Positions 34,450 to 43,873 of a DNA stretch of 64,000 nt are shown here, piece by piece. Made by a program: the position numbers and the translations under genes. The stretch comes from Actinoallomurus sp963736325. Its GTDB lineage: Bacteria; Actinomycetota; Actinomycetes; Streptosporangiales; Streptosporangiaceae. Where the stretch lies: NCBI GenBank assembly GCA_963736325.1, contig CAVTOG010000014.1, forward strand, positions 372,001-436,000, read 5' to 3'. Position 1 is the stretch's first letter. Every line of letters begins with the position of its first letter. The notes under the pieces were generated by a model. It saw only the letters and a list, made by a program, of their open reading frames with translations. It was not told the DNA's origin and made no database searches.

Positions 34450-35799
34450 ATGACGCTGCAAGCGATTGTCGGAGGGACCGTCATTGACGGAACGGGGCGT
34501 GCGCCGATCCGCGATGCGGTTGTGCTCGTGGCCGACAAACGGATCGTGTCGGTGGCGGCTGCCAGTGCGTTGCCGGAGCAGGCTGCGGTAGTCGATGCTC
34601 GTGGCAAGTACATCGTTCCCGGGCTGATGGACGCGAACGTTCACCTCTGCGCGGCGATCTTCCCCGACTTTGCGCTGGAGCACGAAGGTCGATACGCGGA
34701 GCTCGTGGAAGAGGCGGCTCAGACATGCCTCCGGTCCGGCGTCACAACGGTTTTCGACACGTGGGGGCCGCTCGATCCACTGATCACCGTGCGAGACCGG
34801 ATCAACAACGGCGAGGCGATCGGCTGCCGGACATTTGTTGCCGGCAACATCATCGGTCTCGGGGGGCCACTCTCGCAGGACTTCTTTCCCAGCGAACATG
34901 TCTTCGGCGAAGACACGATCAACCGAATCAACCGGCAGTGGGAACAGGAAGTCGGCCCAGGCTTGCTGTGGCTCACGCCGACGGAAGTCGGTCGTCGCGT
35001 TCGTGACTACATTGCGCGGTCCAAGATCGACTTCGTGAAATACGCCGCCAGCGGCCACAAACAGATGCAGTTCATCACCTTCTCCGCGCCGGCTCAGCGA
35101 GTCATCGTGGAGGAGGGGCACCGTGCAGGTTTGACGGTCCAGGCGCACACGTCCTCACCGGAAAGCCTGCGAATGGAGATCGAGGCCGGTGCGGACCTGC
35201 TGCAGCACGGCGACGTCACGGGCATGGAGCCCATGCCGGAAGCAACCCTCAAGACCATCGTGGATCGGCAACTGCCGGTAGCGGCTCTTCTCGCCAGCGA
35301 GAGATACCTGGGCTGGGTCCGGGAATATGGAGTGGACCCATGGCGTACGACGCGCATCCAGAAAGATATCAATGATCGCAGATTGATCGATGCGGGATCC
35401 CGCTTGCTGCTCACCACCGACGGATTCGCCTGGGGCCCGCGGGCACTGAAGCATCCATTGCTGGGATTCATGAAGGGCGTTGTCGATAACCCGATCCAAC
35501 TAGGTGAATCTCACTTCTTGTGGCTTGAAGCCGCTATCGAACGCGGGATGGCGCCGATGGCCGCGTTGCAGTCGGCCACACGTAACGTCGCGGAATCCTA
35601 CGGGAAAGCGGCCGATCTCGGCACGCTCGAGCCCGGCAAGTTCGCCGACCTGGTCATACTCGAGGCCGATCCACTTGATGACGTACGCAATTACCGTCGG
35701 ATCGCTGCAGTAATGAAGGACGGCGACCTTGTGGACCGCGATGCGCTTCCACTCAATCCGGTTTTGACGAGAACAGGCGACCGTAAGCCCGGCGCTTGA
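34450..35799 (+). CDS. amidohydrolase-superfamily protein with altered metal site (paralogue A)
   Basis: 449 aa, imidazolonepropionase/prolidase-like branch. N-terminal composite-domain strand VIDGTGRAPIRDA, then IVPGLMDANVHLC where the family has GLxDxHxH, so the first metal His is Asn. Later residues are Lys in DFVKYAASGH, His in TVQAHTSS, His in LLQHGD and Asp in LTTDGFAWG. The C-terminal strand is LEPGKFADLVILEADPLDD (core: PGKFADLVIL). A clear paralogue lies at 50050. It starts a plus-strand unit with the M20 amidase and the MocR-like gene. It probably hydrolyses an amide or cyclic amide; substrate unknown. Confidence 0.88.
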   Translation: MTLQAIVGGTVIDGTGRAPIRDAVVLVADKRIVSVAAASALPEQAAVVDARGKYIVPGLMDANVHLCAAIFPDFALEHEGRYAELVEEAAQTCLRSGVTTVFDTWGPLDPLITVRDRINNGEAIGCRTFVAGNIIGLGGPLSQDFFPSEHVFGEDTINRINRQWEQEVGPGLLWLTPTEVGRRVRDYIARSKIDFVKYAASGHKQMQFITFSAPAQRVIVEEGHRAGLTVQAHTSSPESLRMEIEAGADLLQHGDVTGMEPMPEATLKTIVDRQLPVAALLASERYLGWVREYGVDPWRTTRIQKDINDRRLIDAGSRLLLTTDGFAWGPRALKHPLLGFMKGVVDNPIQLGESHFLWLEAAIERGMAPMAALQSATRNVAESYGKAADLGTLEPGKFADLVILEADPLDDVRNYRRIAAVMKDGDLVDRDALPLNPVLTRTGDRKPGA

Positions 35800-35850
35800 C
35801 ATGCGCTACCCGGAGCCGAGCCGCGCGCGAGACTCCAGGAAGGATCAAGT

Positions 35851-37104
35851 GTGAAGTTCGATGAGATGGTTCGGCTGCGCCGTGACTTTCACGGCCACGC
35901 TGAACCTGCCTTCGTGGAGATCCGAACCTCGAGCCTTATCGTGGCCCGGCTCCACGCGTTGGGAATCACGACTCGCCGCGGCAAAGAAGCCATGCGGATT
36001 GACGGCGTGGCCGCGTACCCCGACGAGCAGAGTCGCCGGCTGATGCTCGGCAGGGCTGTGGAGAACGGCGCAGACGCGCAACTCGCGGAGCTCGCCGCGA
36101 CCGACGGCACCGCGGTCGTGGCCGAGATCGATGGTGATCGGCCGGGGCCCAGCTGGGCGATACGGTGCGACATCGACGCACTGCCGCTCACCGAGGCGAC
36201 GGACCAACAGCATCTCCCCGCGGCTCAAGGGTTCGCGTGCCGTGACGGCTACATGCACGCGTGCGGTCACGACGGGCACATCGTCATCGGGCTCGCCCTG
36301 GCCGAACGGCTCGCGGACCGCGACTTTCCTGGGCGTGTTCGAATCCTGTTTCAGCCTGCGGAAGAAGGCGGCCGCGGCGCCGCCGCCATGATCGCAGCGG
36401 GCGTGGTCGCGGACATCGACCGCTTCATCGCCGTACATCTCGGGTTCGGCGAGCCTGTCGGCACCGTCTTCGCCGGCTGCGACGGGCTCCTGGCCACCCA
36501 CAAACTCCGTGCGATCTTCAAAGGCGAAGCGGCACATGCGGCCTCCGCGCCAGAGAAGGGACGAAACGCGCTCATCAGTGCGGCGACGGCTCTTCTCAAC
36601 GTCATGGCGCTCCCCAGGTACTCGATCGCCGATACCCGGATAAACGTCGGGACGCTGCACGCCGGCGACAATGTCAACATCGTGCCCTCACGCGCCGAAA
36701 TGACCTTGGAGGTCCGCTCCACAGACGATGACGTGTGCAACGAGCTTGCGGACCGAGTCCGAGCCGTCCTCAGCGGAGCCGCGGCCATGCACTCCGTCAC
36801 GGCCGAGATCGAGCGCACAGGTGGCTCGACAACGATGCACTGCGACCGGCAACTGATCGAGGCCATCGTTGCATTCGCGGCGGCCAGGTACGGCGCAGAA
36901 CGCGTCGTGGCCGACCGCAAGGGCAGCGGCAGCGACGACGCCAGCCTATTCGCCCGGGAAGTGCAACAGCGTGGAGGGCTCGCCACCTACATGATGGTGG
37001 GCGGAGGCAACCAGGCTCCACACCACAACCCCCGCTTCGACATCGACGAACGATCCATACCGGTGGCCGTCGATATCCTCGACCACCTCATCCGCCACCC
37101 ATAG
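35851..37104 (+). CDS. M20-family metallo-amidase/peptidase (N-acyl amino acid hydrolase type)
   Basis: 417 aa. Family motifs: RRDFHGHAEPAF, the metal-ligand region IRCDIDALPLTEATD (core: CDIDALPL), MHACGHDGHIVIGLALAE (core: HACGHDGH), the catalytic Glu region FQPAEEGGRGAAAMI, AIFKGEAAHAASAP in the dimerisation lid, and APHHNPRFDID near the end. This matches the IAA-amino-acid hydrolase/aminobenzoyl-glutamate type, which releases an amino acid from an N-acyl conjugate. The GTG at 35851 has AGGAAGGA upstream. It follows the amidohydrolase by 51 bases. Confidence 0.9.
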   Translation: MKFDEMVRLRRDFHGHAEPAFVEIRTSSLIVARLHALGITTRRGKEAMRIDGVAAYPDEQSRRLMLGRAVENGADAQLAELAATDGTAVVAEIDGDRPGPSWAIRCDIDALPLTEATDQQHLPAAQGFACRDGYMHACGHDGHIVIGLALAERLADRDFPGRVRILFQPAEEGGRGAAAMIAAGVVADIDRFIAVHLGFGEPVGTVFAGCDGLLATHKLRAIFKGEAAHAASAPEKGRNALISAATALLNVMALPRYSIADTRINVGTLHAGDNVNIVPSRAEMTLEVRSTDDDVCNELADRVRAVLSGAAAMHSVTAEIERTGGSTTMHCDRQLIEAIVAFAAARYGAERVVADRKGSGSDDASLFAREVQQRGGLATYMMVGGGNQAPHHNPRFDIDERSIPVAVDILDHLIRHP

Positions 37105-37135
37105 AGGTGGGTAGCACACCAGGCAGGGGGCAATC

Positions 37136-38476
37136 GTGATAGATGCCGTCAAGGCGGAGCTGATCGAGCGCAGCTCCCGTGGCCTGGCCGACGCCTTCAG
37201 CCGCGCCGTGCGAGCAGGTGCGATCGTCCCTGGAGAACGCCTGCCATCGATACGCACGGTCGCGAAGGGGCTGGACCTGTCCCCGACCACGGTGGGTGCC
37301 GCGTGGCGCACGCTCGCTCGAGCGAATCTGATCCACACCGACGGCGCCCGCGGAACCTTCGTCGTCGAGGGTGCCGGGGAGGGACCCGCACGGCTACGTC
37401 GTGCGCTGCAACACACGGGACGTTTTGAGATCGATCTTTCGAGTGGCCTGCCCGACCCGGCGCTTCTGCCAGAACTGAGACCTTCACTCGGGCGCATGCC
37501 ACTCAGCGGAACACTGGACAGCTTCCTGTCCGAGCCGATCGTTCCGGAACTGCGAGACCTCCTCAAATCGGACTGGCCTGCCAAGGCAGAGCTCATCACA
37601 ATGGCCGACGGGGCGACCGACGCGCTTGATCTCATCGCGATGACGTTCTTGCAGTTCGGTGACCACGTCGCGGTGGAGGATCCCAGTTACCCGCCACTGC
37701 TGGACATGCTCGAGGCGGCGGGTGCGCGCATCGTCCCGATGGAGGTAGATGAGAGCGGCCCGATCGTGCCCTCGCTCTCCAAGGCAATCGACGCCGGTGT
37801 ACGCGCGATCTTCCTCCAGCCGCGCGCACAGATTCCGACAGGCGCCTGCCTGACCGAAGAACGGCGCGGACAGTTGGCGGCGGCTCTGCAGGGGAAGGAT
37901 GTGATCGTGGTCGAATTCGACCTCGCCGCCGCTGTCGCGTCCACGCCGTTGGTCACCATCGGTGAGCATGTTCCCGGCTCGACGATTCACGTCAGGGCGT
38001 ACTCGGCGTCGCACGGACCGGACCTGCGCCTCGCCGCCGTGGGCGGGCCCGCCTCGCTGATGGAGCCCCTCATCAGGCGGCGGCATCGCGGTCAAGGCTG
38101 GACCAGCCGCCTCCTGCAGCATCTCCTGTTCGACCTGATCACGCAGCAAGCCCCGAAGAGCCAGATCACGGACGCCCGGCACACGTACGCCCGACGCCGG
38201 CAGGCCCTCGTCTCCGCGCTCGCCGATCATGGCGTGCGGGTCGGCGGCAAGGACGGCATCATCGTCTGGGTGCCCGTAGAGCACGAATTGGCCGCGCTCA
38301 TGTTGATCAGCAGCCACGGCATCGGCGTCGCCCCGGGTAGCCCCTACCTGATCCAGGCGAACGCCAAGCCTCATATCGCCGTCACCGCCGGCCTGCTCCC
38401 CGAAGACCAGGCGTCCGATATCGCCGCCGTCCTCGCCAAGGCCGCCAAACCGTTGGCGCCGAGCTCGATCCACTGA
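37136..38476 (+). CDS. MocR-like GntR regulator with degenerate aminotransferase domain
   Basis: 446 aa. Residues about 1-75 form a GntR winged helix (PGERLPSIRTVAKGLDLSPTTVGAAWRTL; core: LPSIRTVAKGLDLS). The rest is an aminotransferase class I fold (TDALDLIAMTFLQFGDHVAVEDPSYP; core: VAVEDPSYP). MocR proteins bind PLP through a Lys in a FSKxxxPxLRLG motif. Here the motif is YSASHGPDLRL, with Ala at residue 291 (codon 38006-38008), so the Schiff-base Lys is missing. The GTG at 37136 is preceded by CAGGGGGC. It probably controls the preceding genes, perhaps through the CTTGTA palindromes, and may sense its ligand without covalent PLP. Confidence 0.85.
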   Translation: MIDAVKAELIERSSRGLADAFSRAVRAGAIVPGERLPSIRTVAKGLDLSPTTVGAAWRTLARANLIHTDGARGTFVVEGAGEGPARLRRALQHTGRFEIDLSSGLPDPALLPELRPSLGRMPLSGTLDSFLSEPIVPELRDLLKSDWPAKAELITMADGATDALDLIAMTFLQFGDHVAVEDPSYPPLLDMLEAAGARIVPMEVDESGPIVPSLSKAIDAGVRAIFLQPRAQIPTGACLTEERRGQLAAALQGKDVIVVEFDLAAAVASTPLVTIGEHVPGSTIHVRAYSASHGPDLRLAAVGGPASLMEPLIRRRHRGQGWTSRLLQHLLFDLITQQAPKSQITDARHTYARRRQALVSALADHGVRVGGKDGIIVWVPVEHELAALMLISSHGIGVAPGSPYLIQANAKPHIAVTAGLLPEDQASDIAAVLAKAAKPLAPSSIH

Positions 38477-38671
38477 AATCACCCGCGGGTGTTACCTGGC
38501 GCCGACGCTCGCCCGGGCCAACGCGAGGGCGACGGGTGTTGGCGAGTCCCGGAGGACTTCGCTGAGATCGGGGTCCACATGTTTCTGATAGCGCAGCATT
38601 CGGTGGCTGGGACTGGTCCCAAGTCCGGAGGGATAATGTGCGATCGTCCGGTTGGGCAGGAGGGGCCGCGG

Positions 38672-39475
38672 ATGACGATTAGCGAGTTCGTGCCGCAGGT
38701 GTTGCCGGGTTCCATGCGCAGCCTGGCGAGCGGAGTGCCGCCGGCGCCCCCGGGCACGATTTTCGCGTTGGCCGCCGACGGTGGGTTCGCCGTGCCGCCC
38801 CGGAAGTTCACCCTCCATTTCGGCCGGGGCAAGGATGACGTTCATGTGCCGGTCGGCGTCCACGATCCGTACGTCAGCCGGTTGCACGGTGTGCTGGTGG
38901 GTGACGGTCGGGAATGGTGGATTCGAAACAAGGGCACGCTGCCGATTCAGGTCCCCGGGGAGGCGATGCTGTTGTCCGGCCACGAACTGCTCATCGAACC
39001 CGGCTACACCCCGTTGTTCATCGGTTTCCCGAAGCGCCGGTCACATCTGCTGGAGATCCACGTGGTCGGATCCCGAACCGGCGACGCCGACTGCGAACAA
39101 CACAGCCGAACGAATCCACCGGATTTCTACGACCTGAGCATGGGGGAGCGGCTGGTGCTGACCGCGCTCGCCCAGCGGTACCTGCGGCAGGAGCGCTATC
39201 CGCAACCGGTCTCGTGGAATCGGGTGGCAGGCGACCTCAACCGGCTGCCGGGCGAAAGGAAATGGACGCCGAAGATCGCCGAACATACCGTCGCTGCGGT
39301 GCGCAGGCGGCTGGCAGCCGGCCGCGACCCGATTCCCGGTATTCGGCGTGAGGAGGGCGTCGGCGAACCGGTGGGCAACACGCTGAACCACAACCTGATC
39401 CAGGCGTTGCTGCGGAGCGCCACGCTGATGCCGTCGGATCTGCATCTGCTCGGCGACGGTCATGACCCGGAGTGA
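38672..39475 (+). CDS. FHA-domain protein with C-terminal winged-helix-like domain
   Basis: 267 aa. Residues about 45-130 form a forkhead-associated domain, which binds phospho-threonine: LHFGRGKDDVHVP, DPYVSRLHGVLV and WWIRNKGTLPIQV, with the GR..SR.H..N pattern visible. Residues about 160-225 (SMGERLVLTALAQRYL, WNRVAGDLNRL, IAEHTVAAVRRRL) look like a winged helix as found in other actinobacterial FHA proteins. The ATG at 38672 follows AGGAGGGG at a good distance. It overlaps the next kinase gene by 14 bases, so it is first in the kinase-Clp operon and probably reads out kinase phosphorylation. Confidence 0.82.
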   Translation: MTISEFVPQVLPGSMRSLASGVPPAPPGTIFALAADGGFAVPPRKFTLHFGRGKDDVHVPVGVHDPYVSRLHGVLVGDGREWWIRNKGTLPIQVPGEAMLLSGHELLIEPGYTPLFIGFPKRRSHLLEIHVVGSRTGDADCEQHSRTNPPDFYDLSMGERLVLTALAQRYLRQERYPQPVSWNRVAGDLNRLPGERKWTPKIAEHTVAAVRRRLAAGRDPIPGIRREEGVGEPVGNTLNHNLIQALLRSATLMPSDLHLLGDGHDPE

Positions 39476-42400
39476 GGTTGCGCCCGACTGGCGGGTCGGC
39501 GAGGTGATCGACGGCCGGTACGAGGTCTCCCGGGTGCACGAACAGGGCGGAATGGGCGTGGTGTACCGGGTCCGGCACCTCGCGTGGGGCATCGACCTCG
39601 CGGTCAAGAGCCCGCGAGCGGACCTGTTCCGCAGCCCGGACGACCGGCGGCGGTTCGTCGCCGAGGCGGAGACGTGGGTGTCGCTGGGCCTGCATCCACA
39701 CGTGTGCAACTGCTACTACGTCCGTCTGCTCGACGGTGTGCCCAGGGTGTTCGCCGAGTACGTCCCGGGCGGAAGCCTGCAGGAGTGGATCAGCGACCGG
39801 CGGCTGTACGCCGGCGGCCCACCCGAGGTGCTGGCGCGGATCTTGGACATCGCGATCCAGACCGCGTGGGGCCTCGCCCACGCGCACAGCCGCGGCCTGG
39901 TGCACCAGGACGTCAAACCGGCCAACGTGCTGCTCGACACCGAGGCCACCGAGGACGGTGCGGTCACCGCGAAGATCACCGACTTCGGCCTGGCCCAAGC
40001 CCGGGAGCCGGCGGCCACGGTCGATCCTGACGCGCCACCCGGCGCCAGCATCCTGGTGCCCGGCGGCAGCGGGATGACCCCGCGGTACGCCTCGCCCGAA
40101 CAGGCGGCGGGTGAACCGCTGGGCCGGCGCACGGACGTCTACAGCTTCGCGGTGTCAGTACTGGAAATGTGTTCCGGCGAGGTGACCTGGATGGCCGGGT
40201 CGGCCGCGGGCGCCGCGCTGGCCGGCTACCGCGCCGGGGAGATGGAGAGGGCCGTCGCGATCCCGCCGGCCCTGGGCGACCTGCTGGGGCGGTGTCTGCG
40301 CCACAACGCCGCCGGCCGGCCCGGTTCGATGGCCGGTGTCGCCGCCGACCTGATCGACATCTACCGGGGCATCACCGGCGAGGACTACCCGCGTCCGGCG
40401 CCCGTGGCCGCCGACCTGCGCTCCGACGAGTTCAACAACCGGGCGGTATCCCTGCTCGACCTCGGCCGCCACGCCGAGGCCGACGAGTCCTTCGCCCAGG
40501 CGCTGGTGGCCGATCCGCAGAACGTACGGGCCATCTGCAACGGCGGACTGGCCAGATGGCGCCGCGGCTCCGTCACCGACGACGCGCTCATCGCCGAGAT
40601 CGAGGCGACCCGCGCGGATACCGGCGATTCCTGGGAGGCGCGGTTCGCGCTCGCCCAGATCCACCTGGAACGCGGCGACCTCGGCACTGCCCGCGCGTTC
40701 CTCAGCGAACTGGCCGGGCAACGGCCAGGCGAACTCGAGGTACTCGCGGCCCTACGCAGGATTCACTCCGGCGAGATCGTCGATGCCCGCTGCGTGCGCG
40801 AATGGCAGGTGCCCTGGCGCGGGGAGGGGTACCTGGTCCCGCTCGCCCTCACCCCTGACGGCAGGTTCATGCTGACGGGTGAGAGGGACGGCATGGTCCG
40901 GCTCTACGACGTCCATGGTGGGCAGCGCATCCATGCACTCGGGGCGCACCACGGGCCGGTGCACGCGGTCGACCTCACCCCGGACGGTCGTTTCGCCGCC
41001 GCCGCCTACGAGGACGAGACCGTGCGGTTCTGGGACCTGACCGAGCACCGACTCGGGGCTTCACCCGAAGGCCGCCGTCTCCATGCAAGTCCCCACCTGC
41101 CGTCGTCGGACCGCGGCGACAACAAGCCTGACGGACGCAGCACGGTCCGGCTCACGCCCGACGGGCGCCTCGCTCTCCACATGGGTCCGAATGGCGGGCT
41201 CCGCGTATCCAGCACTGACAGCGAACAGCACATGACGCTCGACGACTCCGCCGGCGACGGGCCGGTGGAGGTGAGCGCCGACGGCCGCCGGGCGTTGTCG
41301 GTCGGCCGGTATTCAGAAGGCTCTCGGACAACCGCCGTACGGCTGTGGGATCTGGCCAGTGGCCGGTGCGAGCGGGAGCTGACCGTACCCGGGCTCATGG
41401 TGACCGCCCTGTGTTTCAGCGCGGACGGCCAGTTCGCCGCCACCGCTTCCTTCGAGGAGCCGATCCACGTCTGGGATCTGGCCGATGGTCGCTGCGCGTA
41501 CGTCCTGGCGAGCGAGACCACGCCAGACATCCTGTCGCTGAGCGCCGGCGCGCTTTTCCTGCTGTCCGGCAGCAAGTACGAGAACATCGTCCGGTTGTGG
41601 GAGCCGGATCGCGGCCGATGCTTGCGGACCTTCCAAGCACACCAGAACGGAACCACCGTTGTTCACCTCGACGCCGACAGCCGAATCGCGCTCTCGGCCG
41701 GCCAGGACAGGACGGTTCGGCGGTGGCGACTGCCCGGCGACCACCGTGGCACGGCGCTGCTGAGCCGGCCGCGTCCGCACGTCGAGCTGAAGGAGCGGGG
41801 TGGCCGGGTTGACGCGCTGGTGGCCGAAGCGGAAGGGGCGATGGCGGCCGGCCGCTTTCCGGCCGCGCTCGACCTGCTCAGGAGGGCACGCGCGATCGAC
41901 GGGTACGAGCGGGCGCCGCGGGTCATGTCCGCCTGGTGGGCACTGGGCCGCCGCGCTGTGCGGACGGGATTGCGGGCGGCCTGGTCGTCCGTACTCCTCA
42001 CCGGCGACGCGACCGGGGTAGTAGACCTGACCGGTGACGGCCGGATCGCGGTCTCCGGCGGTGGCGACGGGACGATCCGGCTGTGGGATGTCCAGGGCGG
42101 CACCTGCCTACGGGAACTCCGGGGGCACGAGGGCGGGGTCGGATCGGTCTGCCTGAGCGTCGACGGACGGTGGGTGCTGTCCTCGAGCCGGGATGGCACG
42201 ATCCGGCTGTGGGAGGTCGAGACCGGCACCTGCCGGGGCGTCCTGACCGTCACCCGATGGTCGATGGGCGATTCGCTGCAGGTGCGGTTCAGCGCCAATG
42301 GAAGGCAGGCCGTGGTGGGCATCGGCCAGGTCCCACTGTGGGACCTGGAAACCGGCGACCTGACCCGGGAACTGGCGGTGAATGATGGCACCGGTTACGA

Positions 42401-43082
42401 CGACCTGTGCGTCGGTTACGACGACTTGTGCGTTGGTGAAGACGGCCGTCTTGCCGCGACCACCACGTACTTCGGGCTGCAGTTGTGGGATCTGGGCAGC
42501 GGCCGAATCGTACGTGACCTGCGGAGCGGTTTCGGGTCCCACGCTGGGAGGGTGTCACTCAGCGCGGACGGGCATCTCGCACTGACCGGTGGCCAGGACG
42601 ATCTCCGGTTGTGGAGCACCGCGACCGGCGAGGTCATCTGGACCCTCGACGGGCCGGAGAACAAGCTCAGTTCGGTCCGGATGACCGCGGACGGACGCTT
42701 CGCGGTCACCGGCGGCATTTGGTCGAACGCGGTGGTACGGGACGTCCGCACGGGACGAGGTATGCGGGTCCTCGACGGCCACGAGCGGGGCGTGCGCGGT
42801 TTGGCACTGACGCCCGACGGCCGTTTCGTGCTGATCGCCAACAGTGACGGCCTGCGACTGTGGGAGCTTGACTGGGAGCTCGACGCGTGCGACGCGGCCG
42901 ACTGGGACGACGGCGCGGCCCCGTTCCTCGGGGCGTTTCTGCGCCGACACGGTCCACGGTGGACGACCAAGGATTTCGATGCCCTGTTGCGCCGTCTCCA
43001 GGACGTCGGCTACGGCTGGCTGCGCGCCGACGGCGTACGAACCCAACTCGACCGCATGGCCGCCTACCGGGCGGATTCGTGA
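39462..43082 (+). CDS. Ser/Thr protein kinase with TPR and WD40 repeats
   Basis: 1206 aa, no transmembrane segment seen. Residues about 12-290 are a Hanks-type kinase: EQGGMGVVYRV glycine loop, AVKSPRADLF Lys, HQDVKPANVLL catalytic loop (HRD is HQD), ITDFGLAQ, and PRYASPEQAAGEPLGRRTDVYSFAV (core: YASPEQ). Residues about 320-430 are TPR-like (FNNRAVSLLDLGRHAEADESF; core: LDLGRHAEA). The rest is a WD40 propeller in two blocks: LTPDGRFMLTGERDGMVRLYDV to RRWRL, and ISG-type repeats such as GDGTIRLWDV and RDGTIRLWEV. About 100 residues of another TPR-like linker (EGAMAAGRFPAALDLLRRA) separate them. It is the scaffold of the operon. Confidence 0.9.
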   Translation: MTRSEVAPDWRVGEVIDGRYEVSRVHEQGGMGVVYRVRHLAWGIDLAVKSPRADLFRSPDDRRRFVAEAETWVSLGLHPHVCNCYYVRLLDGVPRVFAEYVPGGSLQEWISDRRLYAGGPPEVLARILDIAIQTAWGLAHAHSRGLVHQDVKPANVLLDTEATEDGAVTAKITDFGLAQAREPAATVDPDAPPGASILVPGGSGMTPRYASPEQAAGEPLGRRTDVYSFAVSVLEMCSGEVTWMAGSAAGAALAGYRAGEMERAVAIPPALGDLLGRCLRHNAAGRPGSMAGVAADLIDIYRGITGEDYPRPAPVAADLRSDEFNNRAVSLLDLGRHAEADESFAQALVADPQNVRAICNGGLARWRRGSVTDDALIAEIEATRADTGDSWEARFALAQIHLERGDLGTARAFLSELAGQRPGELEVLAALRRIHSGEIVDARCVREWQVPWRGEGYLVPLALTPDGRFMLTGERDGMVRLYDVHGGQRIHALGAHHGPVHAVDLTPDGRFAAAAYEDETVRFWDLTEHRLGASPEGRRLHASPHLPSSDRGDNKPDGRSTVRLTPDGRLALHMGPNGGLRVSSTDSEQHMTLDDSAGDGPVEVSADGRRALSVGRYSEGSRTTAVRLWDLASGRCERELTVPGLMVTALCFSADGQFAATASFEEPIHVWDLADGRCAYVLASETTPDILSLSAGALFLLSGSKYENIVRLWEPDRGRCLRTFQAHQNGTTVVHLDADSRIALSAGQDRTVRRWRLPGDHRGTALLSRPRPHVELKERGGRVDALVAEAEGAMAAGRFPAALDLLRRARAIDGYERAPRVMSAWWALGRRAVRTGLRAAWSSVLLTGDATGVVDLTGDGRIAVSGGGDGTIRLWDVQGGTCLRELRGHEGGVGSVCLSVDGRWVLSSSRDGTIRLWEVETGTCRGVLTVTRWSMGDSLQVRFSANGRQAVVGIGQVPLWDLETGDLTRELAVNDGTGYDDLCVGYDDLCVGEDGRLAATTTYFGLQLWDLGSGRIVRDLRSGFGSHAGRVSLSADGHLALTGGQDDLRLWSTATGEVIWTLDGPENKLSSVRMTADGRFAVTGGIWSNAVVRDVRTGRGMRVLDGHERGVRGLALTPDGRFVLIANSDGLRLWELDWELDACDAADWDDGAAPFLGAFLRRHGPRWTTKDFDALLRRLQDVGYGWLRADGVRTQLDRMAAYRADS
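42393..42434 (+). repeat. 21-bp tandem duplication inside the WD40 kinase gene
   Basis: Two adjacent 21-base copies differing at two positions encode GYDDLCV-GYDDLCV. This adds seven residues within a propeller blade. It is in frame and looks recent. Confidence 0.85.
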
Positions 43083-43112
43083 CTGCCCCAACCACACGGA
43101 GGTGCTGGGACG

Positions 43113-43865
43113 ATGTCCCCTTTCCGGCGCAATAATCCAACCAATCCCTCGTCCGCGAACCTCACCTCGCCCGGTGCTTCGGCAACCCCATCCGAGGACT
43201 GCACCAAGCACAGCCCGTGCCGGGAGGTACTGGCGATACCCGCCGCAGAGCGTGACTCCCTGCTCCGCCTCATCATCGCCAAGACCTCGGACCTCGGCCC
43301 GGACGCGATCTACATCCAGTTCAATGACGAGTACGTCGCGCTCCTGGTCGCGATGGGGCCGGGCGAGTCCGGCAGATTCCAGCGGGCCTTCCCCGTCCTC
43401 GGCCATCTGGCGGCTCGCTGGAACATCCAGTACACCGATCTGCTCTTCCGCGCGCTGGAGAACATGCGGGGCGACAGCGTGTCGGTCAAACGCTACGACC
43501 AGGGTGAGAGCTCACCATTGTACGTCGTCGTCGACGAGGGCGTGTCGGGCGTCGCGCAGCTGGTACGGCTGGAGCCGTTGCTGGGCATCGACCTTCCGCA
43601 CGGCGCGCTCATCGGTATCCCGCGCCAGCACCAGATCATCGCGGTGCCGATCCGAAAGCATCGGGACATCAACTCCATGGAGCCACTGCTGCGGCTGGTG
43701 TACGACGTCGGCTCGGAGGCCTCGGACCGGCTCAGCCTCGACGTGTTCTGGTACCACAAGGGCCGTCTGCATCCCCTCCACGCCGATGGGAACAACGGGG
43801 AACTGGATCGGATCGATCCTCCGGAGGAGTTCTTCCAACTCGTCGAGCAACTGCGGCGCAAATAG
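43113..43865 (+). CDS. DUF1444/YtpQ-like protein in kinase-Clp operon
   Basis: 250 aa, soluble, no signal. An N-terminal Ser/Pro/Asn-rich tail (residues 1-30) precedes a compact domain. Features: IYIQFNDEYVALLVAM, LLFRALENMRGD, LYVVVDEGVSGVAQL and HGALIGIPRQHQIIAVPIR (core: GALIGIPRQHQIIAVP). It ends LDVFWYHKGRLHPL. This order resembles the YtpQ/UPF0354 (DUF1444) family, whose function is unknown; the match is by eye only. The ATG at 43113 has GGAGG 10 bases upstream. It lies 30 bases after the kinase and 8 before the Clp gene, so it is a fixed part of the unit. It may be an adaptor or chaperone. Confidence 0.6.
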   Translation: MSPFRRNNPTNPSSANLTSPGASATPSEDCTKHSPCREVLAIPAAERDSLLRLIIAKTSDLGPDAIYIQFNDEYVALLVAMGPGESGRFQRAFPVLGHLAARWNIQYTDLLFRALENMRGDSVSVKRYDQGESSPLYVVVDEGVSGVAQLVRLEPLLGIDLPHGALIGIPRQHQIIAVPIRKHRDINSMEPLLRLVYDVGSEASDRLSLDVFWYHKGRLHPLHADGNNGELDRIDPPEEFFQLVEQLRRK

Positions 43866-43873
43866 CGGTTGAA

